Assembly: GCA_902385025.1 (NCBI GenBank)
Contig: CABMDX010000222.1
Location: 1 to 5,038 of the forward strand
Direction: 5' to 3'
DNA: 5,038 nucleotides
Source: an uncultured archaeon
Lineage (GTDB): Archaea > Halobacteriota > Methanosarcinia > Methanotrichales > Methanotrichaceae
Part shown: in pieces, positions 1 to 5,038 of the stretch
Layout of the letters: every line of letters starts with the position of its first letter
Numbering within the stretch: the stretch's first letter is position 1
Notes under the pieces: model-generated
Databases searched by the model: none
What the model was told of the DNA's origin: nothing
What the model saw: the letters and a program-made list of their open reading frames with translations, nothing else
Made by a program: the position numbers and the translations under genes

Positions 1-531
1 ACTGCAGCCCTCTCGCTCTTGCCCAAGATTCGGCAGGGGAATGTCGCATCAGATACCGATCAGGATATACTGAAGATTGAGGTGCTGGAAAGCCACCGGG
101 CCACGGGAAATGTGGCAGCGGCACTGTTGCAGGGCTTTTATCTCTACTCCGGAGCTCTGGCCACATCGGTCGCACATGATTCGCATAACATTGTCGTCGT
201 CGGGGTCACGGACGAGGAGATGCTCCTGGCAGTAAGCACTGTGGAGCGGATGGGCGGCGGCCTGGTGGCGGTTGATGGAGACAGAGTTCTGGCCTGCCTG
301 CCTCTGCCTGTAGCCGGCCTGCTCTCGGAGATGTACATGAGAAGGGTGGCAGATGGAATTGAAAGCTGCATTCTGGCGGCTCATGGGCTCGGCAGCACTC
401 TCCCAGATCCATTCATGACCCTGTCATTTTTGAGCCTCCCGGTCATTCCGGAGCTGAAGTTGACGGATAAGGGGCTGGTGGATGTCAAGCGGTTTGAGTT
501 TGTTTCTCTGTTCCTGGGAGAGTTCTCCTGA
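1..531 (+). CDS. ade: Adenine deaminase, C-terminal part (5' end outside window)
   Basis: Adenine deaminase hydrolyses adenine to hypoxanthine and ammonia in cytoplasmic purine salvage. The frame is open from base 1, so 176 residues remain of a protein that is normally about 550-600 long. They cover the C-terminal adenine deaminase domain, not the metal-binding amidohydrolase barrel. Seen directly: VAHDSHNIVVVG (nt 169-204), the conserved AHDSHN signature; RMGGGLVAVDG (nt 247-279); LPLPVAGLLS (nt 298-327); and DPFMTLSFLSLPVIPELKLT (nt 406-465), a hallmark of the family. The TTG at 19 is an internal leucine codon, not a start, because family-like sequence runs through it. The stop TGA at 529-531 is followed immediately by the ATG of the radical SAM gene, implying one transcript. 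No frameshift or missing C-terminal motif is seen. Family assignment is firm; activity cannot be judged without the N-terminal part. Confidence 0.94.
   Translation, partial: TAALSLLPKIRQGNVASDTDQDILKIEVLESHRATGNVAAALLQGFYLYSGALATSVAHDSHNIVVVGVTDEEMLLAVSTVERMGGGLVAVDGDRVLACLPLPVAGLLSEMYMRRVADGIESCILAAHGLGSTLPDPFMTLSFLSLPVIPELKLTDKGLVDVKRFEFVSLFLGEFS
516..522 (+). promoter_or_regulatory. Probable ribosome binding site of the radical SAM gene
   Basis: GGGAGAG lies inside the last codons of the adenine deaminase gene, 9 nt before the ATG at 532. It partly matches the archaeal GGAGGTGA consensus. It supports the start at 532 and suggests that translation of the second gene depends on, or is coupled to, translation of the deaminase, since the stop and start codons are back to back. 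Confidence 0.45.
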
Positions 532-1647
532 ATGAGTGATCGTAAGGTCTGGTTTCGCTACCGCAGCAGGAACTCCTACAGCATTGCCGCCCTGATGCCT
601 CTGATATCTGCAGAGCTTGCCGGAAGGCCGAAGCCAGGTATCATGCTCTACAGCTTTGCCACAGCCCAGGCAGATGAAGTCTACCGGGAGATCAGAGAGG
701 CGAAGGTGGATGCAATTTACATCGCCGGCGGCCCGCATCCCTCCGCTCTGCCCGAGGAGGCTCTGGAGCACTTTGATTTCGTGGTCATCGGAGAGGGAGA
801 AGAGACTCTCCCGGAGCTTCTTAGGGCGATAGCTAAAGGCACGGATCCTGCAAATGTGCAGGGCATCGCCTACAAAGCCGGAGGCAGGATAAGGTTCACG
901 GGAAAAAGAGATCCCGTGGACCTGGACCTCTACCCGCCCTTTGGAAAGATTCTCGCGCCGTTGGAGATAAGCCGCGGCTGCCCCTGGGGCTGCGCCTACT
1001 GCCAGACTCCGCGCCTCTTTGGCAGAAGGATGCGCCACAGGTCCATTGATGCAATTGGGAGATATGCGCACCATCACAGGGATATTCGTTTCACATCACC
1101 CAATTCTCTGGCCTATGGAGGCGACGGCAGAACAGCGAGGCTCGATAAGGTTGAGGCGCTCCTATGCAGGCTCTCGGAGCAAAAGAAGCCCATCTACTTC
1201 GGAACATTTCCCTCAGAGGTCAGGCCGGAGTTCGTCACGGATCAGGCACTGGAGCTGATTCGAAAGTACTGCGCCAATAAATCCATCAGCCTTGGCGGCC
1301 AGTCGGGCAGCCCTGCCGTGCTGCAGAAGATTGGACGCGGCCACAGCGCTGAGCAGGTAGAGGAAGCCTGCCGGATTTGCCTGGATCACGACATGGTCCC
1401 GCAGGTGGATCTGATCTATGGCCTGCCAATGGAATCGGCAGAAGACCAGCAAATGACGCTCGATCTGACAAAATGGATTGTGGGAAAAGGAGGAAAGGTG
1501 CGGGCGCATCACTTTGCGCCCCTGCCAGGAACGCCCTTAAGCCAGGCCCGGCCTGCGCCCCTTTCGGCAGAAGTTGAAGCGGAACTGGGGCGCATGGCCC
1601 TCAATGGGCATCTGACCGGCGCCTGGTCGGCTAAAGGTCAGAGATAG
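532..1647 (+). CDS. Radical SAM protein with N-terminal B12-binding-like domain, function unknown
   Basis: A 371-residue predicted cytoplasmic iron-sulfur enzyme. The N-terminal part (about residues 1-130) looks like a cobalamin-binding Rossmann domain as found before radical SAM domains: AIYIAGGPHPSALPEEAL (61-78) and DFVVIGEGEETLPELL (82-97). No DxHxxG motif is visible, so cobalamin, if bound, is probably not held by the classical histidine. The radical SAM core follows, with the CxxxCxxC cluster motif at C150, C154 and C157 (RGCPWGCAYCQTP); SLGGQSGSPAVLQKIGRGHS (253-272) and DLIYGLPMES (293-302) are typical later strands of the barrel. The architecture matches what I recall as the archaeal MJ_1487-type B12/radical SAM family (TIGR04013), whose reaction is unknown; that family name is from memory. 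The ATG at 532 abuts the adenine deaminase stop, indicating an operon. The 3' end overlaps the convergent gene by 10 bp. Radical SAM identity is near certain; the substrate is unknown. Confidence 0.9.
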   Translation: MSDRKVWFRYRSRNSYSIAALMPLISAELAGRPKPGIMLYSFATAQADEVYREIREAKVDAIYIAGGPHPSALPEEALEHFDFVVIGEGEETLPELLRAIAKGTDPANVQGIAYKAGGRIRFTGKRDPVDLDLYPPFGKILAPLEISRGCPWGCAYCQTPRLFGRRMRHRSIDAIGRYAHHHRDIRFTSPNSLAYGGDGRTARLDKVEALLCRLSEQKKPIYFGTFPSEVRPEFVTDQALELIRKYCANKSISLGGQSGSPAVLQKIGRGHSAEQVEEACRICLDHDMVPQVDLIYGLPMESAEDQQMTLDLTKWIVGKGGKVRAHHFAPLPGTPLSQARPAPLSAEVEAELGRMALNGHLTGAWSAKGQR

Positions 1648-1973
1648 AACTGCTTGAAGGGCTTGCGGTATTCGTCCTGCAGCTCGTATTTTATTATCAT
1701 CTTATCGGGCATGATCTGGATCTCTTTGACGGATTGAGAGAAGAGGTACCAGATAAAACCGCGATCAGGAAGCTTGTATCTGTCTGGAAGGGTGGAGGTG
1801 AACTCAGATATGCCTAAGATATAGGTGCGCAAAAGCTCGCTTCCCGAGGCGAAGAGGTAGGGGAAGCTCACGTTTTCGATCTCATGCTGGCAGGAGCCCT
1901 GCAGCCGCAGCCGCACTGCCAGGAACTCAAGGTAATCGTCTTTAGTTACCACCAGCTCTTTTAGCTCGCTCAT
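1638..1973 (-). CDS. Hypothetical protein, 111 aa, unrecognised
   Basis: I do not recognise this family. The 111-residue product starts MSELKELVVTKDDYLEFLAV and ends KPFKQFYL. It has no signal peptide, no transmembrane segment and no cysteine pair for metal binding (a single Cys near residue 28). It looks like a small soluble alpha/beta protein rich in aromatic residues, with charged segments near both ends. The start at 1973 is preferred over an in-frame ATG at 1991, which would add MPGVNT, because a strong ribosome binding site GGGGTGA lies at 1985-1979 on the minus strand, 5 nt before the 1973 ATG. The gene lies 45 bp after the DHH/RecJ-like gene on the same strand, so co-transcription is likely. 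It converges on and overlaps the radical SAM gene by 10 bp. It is probably real: the frame is open, the RBS is good, it fills otherwise empty sequence, and no other sensible frame covers it. Confidence 0.78.
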   Translation of the reverse strand: MSELKELVVTKDDYLEFLAVRLRLQGSCQHEIENVSFPYLFASGSELLRTYILGISEFTSTLPDRYKLPDRGFIWYLFSQSVKEIQIMPDKMIIKYELQDEYRKPFKQFYL

Positions 1974-1978
1974 TGTAT

Positions 1979-2007
1979 TCACCCCCGGCATTTAAGAACG
2001 AGGGTGA
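1979..2007 (-). promoter_or_regulatory. Predicted hairpin covering the RBS of the 111-aa gene
   Basis: In the minus-strand transcript, UCACCCUCG (2007-1999) can pair with CGGGGGUGA (1987-1979): 9 base pairs, one of them U-G, around an 11-nt loop (1998-1988). The 3' arm is the ribosome binding site of the 111-residue gene, and the loop carries the alternative in-frame AUG (1991-1989). It could hold translation low until opened, for example by ribosomes finishing the upstream DHH gene, whose stop is 11 nt before the stem. There is no U-tract after the stem, so it does not look like a terminator. The pairing is read directly from the sequence; the role is inference. Confidence 0.4.
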
Positions 2008-2018
2008 GATAAATGTAA

Positions 2019-4160
2019 TCATCCGCTCTTGGGAGCCTTGACCTCATCCACTCCGCAGGCTGCAATCTTCTCTGCGAGCTTTGCAAGCACATCTTTTCTC
2101 ATGCCGCCCACGAACTTGATTGAGCCGACCACAAGGTGCCCTCCACCGGAGACGCCTCCATTGGGAATTTCCTCCATCAGCTCCTTTACCATCTGGGGGA
2201 TGTTCATCTTCACGGCGCGACTTCGCAGCACGGCAAAATCCGGGCCATAGCCAATAGTGACCACTGGCCTATCAGCATACTTCTGGCAGAGTCTGTCATG
2301 CACCTCTCCGCTGGTCTTGCCAGGCGGCGGGAAGGTGAACTTGTGAGCAAAATTCTCCACATCCAGCACATTCATGATGATGCCATTGGGAAGCCTTGTG
2401 CTCTTCACATTGCCCATGGTGGCCCGCAGTTGCTCGTCGATAGCGGCATTGGCCTGCTCGCAGAGAAGCTCGACGATCCTCTGGTGGCGGTCGAGCCTTC
2501 CCAGACAAAGGATATCGTTTATCAGGCCGCGCCCCTCGTTGAAGCGCAGCCAGAATGCCTCATAGTCCAGGGCCAGAGCAACCTTCTTCAGATCCTCTTT
2601 TCGATATTTATCCTCGACGAGCGCTATGTAGCGCGCCGCCTCCGGGGCCTCGCTGCGGTCGCCCACTGCAGACACAGCCGGGAAGTGCTTGATCTTGCTC
2701 TCGCACTGGGGATAGATCATTCTGGCGATTTCCGTGGCCAGCATGCCTGTGGTCAGACCGAAGTCTCCTCCCTGGTGTGCCGGGTTTACGTGGGCGATGA
2801 GGAACTGGTCCACGATCTTATGCGGGTGATGATGATCTACCACGAGCATATCCAGGCCATAGACCTGGGCCTGGCGCATGGCAGGAACGTCCTCTTCTGT
2901 CGAGCCGTTATCCATCAAAATGATCAGAGGCATCTTCTGGCCGTGACGGGTGCTGTCCTCCAGAGCATAGCTCAAATCCTTGGTCACATCCTCCAATTCA
3001 TAAAAGGGCGCCTTGCTCGGGGCTCTTCGATAGTTGTAGTACTCTGCATCTGGTCCGCCTGCCTCCTTGATGAGCGGCAGAATTGCCGTCTCGATGGCCA
3101 CGGCTGCGGTGATGCCGTCGGCATCAGCATGATGGCGCACCACGATCGGCTGGGACTTGAAGACCGCGCGACGAATCTCTTTGGCCACATTTTTCATAGC
3201 CGGGCACAGGCGTTCCATAATCTCGCTTTGAACCAGAAACTGCGTCTCAAAGGGCTCGGCTCTTTTATCGATAGCCTGCTCAATTTGGTCCTTCACAATT
3301 GAGGCTTCGCCGCCCCACAGCCGCTTCATGGATTTGATCTCGACCTGAACCTGGTTGTTGCGCAGTGCGACCTCGCCTATGACCTTCACCATCATCTCGC
3401 TGTCGATTTCGGCATATGCCCGAACGCCGGCGCGCTCGAAGGCTGCGCAAAAGACCAAGCCGCTATCATCCGCAACTGTGAATATGGTGGGTCCCCCGGT
3501 CTGCTTGACCTGGACAACCTCTCCCTTGATCATTGCCTGCTTGCCCACGGACCTTTGCAGCTCCGCAGCTTTGGAGAGGGGCATATCCTTCTCCACCTGC
3601 ACAGTGTTGTACTCTTTTGGCTCGGCTGGCTCAAGCTCGATATTGCCGTTGGGAAGAATGCTGCGTACCGTGACCAGTATGGTGTCGCCTGCCTCAGGCT
3701 TGCTCTTCAGATATTTATTGTGGGCAAGGCCCCGAACTCCCTCGCACAGGTCCACGAAGGCTCCGAAGCTGGCGAGGCCCGATACCCTTCCCTGGTATAT
3801 CTCGCCCACAACAATATCCCTGACATCGCACGCAGAGTCCAGAATATGAACAAGCGGTTTTTTGGCGCAGCGCTCGCATAGCTCCTTCTTGCTGGTGAGC
3901 CTGGCCTTGCAGACCACGCAAAGGTATTCGCGCCCCAGGCCCCCGCAGGCCGGGCAGCTTTCCGTTACCGGAATCTTGCCGGTGCCGTGGCAGACGCCGC
4001 ACTTTGTCGAGCCTCTCTCCATCAGCTCTTTCATATCCCTATCCGAGGCCTCGCCCAGGGAGATCGACTCGGTCTTTCCGCTGCCATTGCAGTTGGGGCA
4101 GGGCTTCTCTCCCACCACAAGAAAGCCCTTTCCCATGCATCTCTCACACAGATTCATCAT
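2019..4160 (-). CDS. Archaeal RecJ-like DHH phosphoesterase with zinc knuckles, S1 and OB domains
   Basis: A 713-residue predicted cytoplasmic nuclease/phosphoesterase of the archaeal COG1107 type (RecJ-like, DnaJ-type zinc finger). Domains in order: six CxxC knuckles (C5/C8, C21/C24, C54/C57, C69/C72, C81/C84, C95/C98), the first four in DnaJ-like CxxCxGxG form; an S1 RNA-binding domain at about 117-178 (GEIYQGRVSGLASFGAFVDL); an OB-fold nucleic-acid-binding domain at about 207-276; the DHH catalytic domain at about 335-520; and a DHHA1 domain with SGGGH (671-675). The Mn-binding motifs are complete: HHADADG (343-349), D417 in LMDNG, DHHHP (442-446) and GDR with D501. It is therefore probably active, acting 5'-3' on single-stranded DNA or RNA as known for relatives; the actual substrate is unresolved. 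The start is either of two adjacent ATGs (4160 or 4157). GGAG at 4165-4162 lies only 1 nt from the first and 4 nt from the second, so 4157 (712 aa) may be the true one. The gene is divergent from trm56. Confidence 0.93.
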   Translation of the reverse strand: MMNLCERCMGKGFLVVGEKPCPNCNGSGKTESISLGEASDRDMKELMERGSTKCGVCHGTGKIPVTESCPACGGLGREYLCVVCKARLTSKKELCERCAKKPLVHILDSACDVRDIVVGEIYQGRVSGLASFGAFVDLCEGVRGLAHNKYLKSKPEAGDTILVTVRSILPNGNIELEPAEPKEYNTVQVEKDMPLSKAAELQRSVGKQAMIKGEVVQVKQTGGPTIFTVADDSGLVFCAAFERAGVRAYAEIDSEMMVKVIGEVALRNNQVQVEIKSMKRLWGGEASIVKDQIEQAIDKRAEPFETQFLVQSEIMERLCPAMKNVAKEIRRAVFKSQPIVVRHHADADGITAAVAIETAILPLIKEAGGPDAEYYNYRRAPSKAPFYELEDVTKDLSYALEDSTRHGQKMPLIILMDNGSTEEDVPAMRQAQVYGLDMLVVDHHHPHKIVDQFLIAHVNPAHQGGDFGLTTGMLATEIARMIYPQCESKIKHFPAVSAVGDRSEAPEAARYIALVEDKYRKEDLKKVALALDYEAFWLRFNEGRGLINDILCLGRLDRHQRIVELLCEQANAAIDEQLRATMGNVKSTRLPNGIIMNVLDVENFAHKFTFPPPGKTSGEVHDRLCQKYADRPVVTIGYGPDFAVLRSRAVKMNIPQMVKELMEEIPNGGVSGGGHLVVGSIKFVGGMRKDVLAKLAEKIAACGVDEVKAPKSG

Positions 4161-4181
4161 TCTCCAGGATGCACAACAGGA

Positions 4182-4209
4182 ATTTAGCTATTTTGGAAAG
4201 GAGCTAAAT
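4182..4209. repeat. 8-bp perfect inverted repeat in the divergent intergenic region
   Basis: ATTTAGCT (4182-4189) and its exact reverse complement AGCTAAAT (4202-4209) are separated by 12 nt. The right arm overlaps the trm56 ribosome binding site. It could be a dimeric repressor operator, a pair of opposed TATA-like elements, or an RNA hairpin in the trm56 leader. The repeat is exact as read; its function is not known. Confidence 0.5.
4197..4203 (+). promoter_or_regulatory. Ribosome binding site of trm56 (start-deciding)
   Basis: AAAGGAG ends 9 nt before the ATG at 4213. No comparable site precedes the next in-frame ATG at 4234, so this site favours the upstream start. If transcription actually begins near 4212, driven by the AT-rich element at 4182-4189, the mRNA would be leaderless and this site would not be in it. 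Confidence 0.55.
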
Positions 4210-4212
4210 AAC

Positions 4213-4803
4213 ATGCCTTCCCTCCCGCCGCTCATGCGAGTTGTGGTTTTGCGCATCGGCCACCGGCCGGAGAGAGACAAAAGGATCACCACCCACGTGG
4301 GCCTTGTTGCTCGCGCCTTCGGTGCAAAAGAGATGCTTCTTTCCGGGCGCGATGCCCATGTGGAAGAGAGCCTGGTGGACGTTGCCAGGCGCTGGGGCGG
4401 CAAATTTCGTCTCAAGGCAGATGTATCCTGGAAGGGTGAGACGATGCGCTGGAAGGAGGCGGGCGGAAAGGTGGTTCACCTCACCATGTACGGCTCGAAC
4501 CTTCCGGATGTGATCTCAGACATTCGCGACTGTGAGAATCTGCTGGTGGTTGTGGGCGCAGAGAAGGTGCCGGCAGAAGTGTACGATCTGGCTGACTGGA
4601 ATGTGGCCGTGGGCAATCAGCCCCACTCCGAGGTGGCGGCTCTCGCAGTCTTCCTCGATCACCTATTCCAAGGAAGGGAGCTGTCTGACGACTTCGAAGG
4701 CGGCCTGAAGATCGTGCCCTCGCCGCGGGGAAAGCAGGTCCTGTATCCGGAATACGGCCAGGAAAAAGAGGATGAGACTCCTGATGAGAATCCCGGCGGA
4801 TGA
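4213..4803 (+). CDS. trm56: tRNA (cytidine(56)-2'-O)-methyltransferase, Trm56
   Basis: Trm56 is an archaeal SPOUT-class enzyme that transfers a methyl group from S-adenosylmethionine to the 2'-O of C56 in the tRNA T-loop, stabilising the elbow where T- and D-loops meet. The 196-residue product has the diagnostic N-terminus LRIGHRPERDKRITTHVGLV (13-32), VHLTMYG (88-94), the glycine-rich VVVGAEKVP (112-120), and GNQPHSEVAALAVFLDHLF (134-152), which forms the trefoil-knot SAM site and dimer interface. Length is normal for the family; the last dozen or so residues (QEKEDETPDENPGG) form an acidic, probably disordered tail. The start at 4213 is chosen for its ribosome binding site. Homologues usually begin at the position of the Met at 4234 (MRVVVLRIGHRP), so the first seven residues may be an extension or untranslated. 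The gene is followed after 6 bp by the ATP-grasp gene, suggesting an operon. The frame stays open leftward to 3862, but that part is a shadow of the DHH gene. Confidence 0.95.
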   Translation: MPSLPPLMRVVVLRIGHRPERDKRITTHVGLVARAFGAKEMLLSGRDAHVEESLVDVARRWGGKFRLKADVSWKGETMRWKEAGGKVVHLTMYGSNLPDVISDIRDCENLLVVVGAEKVPAEVYDLADWNVAVGNQPHSEVAALAVFLDHLFQGRELSDDFEGGLKIVPSPRGKQVLYPEYGQEKEDETPDENPGG

Positions 4804-4809
4804 GGGCTC

Positions 4810-5038
4810 ATGAGGATATTGGTTGCCGGGATCAACATCCGCCATATTGCCTGTTCTGCAACGCGGGCCGGACATGAGGTAATTGCTGCAGATTCCTTCT
4901 GCGACGTGGATCTGGGGAGAATCGCGGCAGAGGTAGTCCTCCTGCCGCGCCAGGGCCTGGAGGAATGCCTAACCCATTGCATCAGGAGATATCATCCCGA
5001 GGCAGTCGTCCTTGGTCCGGGTATGGAGGAGGCGGGAG
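4810..5038 (+). CDS. Probable ATP-grasp enzyme, N-terminal fragment (3' end outside window)
   Basis: Seventy-six residues are visible from ATG 4810, and the frame is open to the window edge. MRILVAGINIRHIACSATRA (1-20) followed by GHEVIAADSFCDVDL (21-35) is a beta-alpha-beta start like the pre-ATP-grasp Rossmann domain of archaeal ATP-grasp proteins of the COG2232 type (predicted carboligases). A later strand, AVVLGPGMEEAG (65-76), fits the same fold. The ATP-binding and catalytic domains are not in the window, so neither activity nor substrate can be read. A GGCGGATGAGGG stretch covering the trm56 stop provides the likely ribosome binding site, with GAGG about 4 nt from the start. Spacing of 6 nt from trm56 argues for co-transcription and translational coupling. 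An alternative is another Rossmann-fold nucleotide-binding protein; the ATP-grasp call rests on N-terminal resemblance only. Confidence 0.65.
   Translation, partial: MRILVAGINIRHIACSATRAGHEVIAADSFCDVDLGRIAAEVVLLPRQGLEECLTHCIRRYHPEAVVLGPGMEEAG

Larger units (their letters stand above)
4161..4212. promoter_or_regulatory. Divergent promoter region between the DHH gene and trm56
   Basis: This 52-bp gap must hold the start signals of both divergent genes unless one promoter lies inside the neighbouring coding sequence. It is clearly more AT-rich than its surroundings from about 4180 to 4212. The same ATTTAGCT octamer occurs once on each strand (4182-4189 on plus, 4209-4202 on minus). Each copy is a weak candidate for an archaeal TATA box: the plus copy sits about 24 nt before the trm56 ATG, the minus copy about 42 nt before the DHH ATG. 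Neither is a close match to the TTTATATA-type consensus, so promoter positions are tentative. Confidence 0.45.

Noticed and set aside
19..21. TTG as a start codon for a 170-aa protein
   Set aside because: The frame is open to base 1 and the sequence is the C-terminal domain of adenine deaminase, so the gene simply begins left of the window.
424..1077. 217-codon open frame on the minus strand
   Set aside because: It is antisense to the adenine deaminase end and the radical SAM gene, both of which show clear family motifs; the minus-strand product is low in recognisable structure.
1615..1628. GC-rich inverted repeat GACCGGC/GCCTGGTC near the radical SAM stop
   Set aside because: The arms are adjacent, leaving no loop, and need a bulge; it is inside coding sequence with no following U-tract.
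1688..1697. T-rich stretch as a terminator for the ade-radical SAM transcript
   Set aside because: It is short, interrupted by A residues, and lies within the coding sequence of the convergent gene. It is plausible as an archaeal U-tract terminator but too weak to list.
2136..3302. 388-codon open frame on the plus strand
   Set aside because: It lies wholly antisense to the DHH gene, which has full domain motifs in its own frame. The antisense translation shows no recognisable domain and starts without an RBS.
3862..4212. 117-residue upstream extension of the Trm56 frame
   Set aside because: It is antisense to the DHH zinc-knuckle region and unlike any Trm56 N-terminus. The RBS before 4213 and the normal family length place the start at 4213 or 4234.
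1..5038. CRISPR arrays, tRNA/rRNA genes, transposons or integration sites
   Set aside because: I looked for regularly spaced repeats, cloverleaf sequences, transposase motifs and flanking inverted or direct repeats and saw none; almost the whole window is accounted for by ordinary coding sequence.

Overview
The window reads as chromosomal DNA from a euryarchaeon, most likely a methanogen-type lineage; a Methanothrix/Methanosaeta-like member of the Methanosarcinales is my best guess, from moderate GC and gene content only. The archaeal assignment rests on two genes: an archaeal-type multidomain DHH/RecJ-like protein (COG1107 type: DnaJ-like zinc knuckles, S1, OB, DHH, DHHA1) and the archaeal tRNA C56 2'-O-methyltransferase Trm56. 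Coding density is very high. Nothing points to phage, insertion sequences, CRISPR or recent transfer.

Layout, left to right. (1) Positions 1-531, plus strand: C-terminal part of an adenine deaminase whose start lies outside the window. (2) 532-1647, plus: a radical SAM protein with an N-terminal B12-binding-like domain and no known function. Its ATG directly abuts the deaminase stop codon, so the two are almost certainly co-transcribed. (3) 1638-1973, minus: a 111-residue protein that I do not recognise, overlapping the radical SAM gene tail-to-tail by 10 bp. (4) 2019-4160, minus: the large DHH/RecJ-like protein, which lies upstream of the 111-residue gene on the same strand. (5) 4161-4212: a 52-bp divergent intergenic region with an 8-bp inverted repeat. 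(6) 4213-4803, plus: Trm56. (7) 4810-5038, plus: N-terminal fragment of a probable ATP-grasp enzyme, 6 bp after trm56, running off the right edge.

The genes form three transcription groups: ade plus radical SAM (purine salvage plus an unknown reaction), DHH plus the small orphan (nucleic acid processing plus unknown), and trm56 plus ATP-grasp (tRNA modification plus an unknown ligation). The DHH and trm56 groups diverge from one compact promoter region.

I see no dramatic new system. The observations most worth checking are a predicted 9-bp hairpin in the DHH-orphan gap that would bury the orphan gene's ribosome binding site, the symmetric element in the divergent promoter, and the coupling of an uncharacterised B12/radical SAM enzyme to adenine deaminase.
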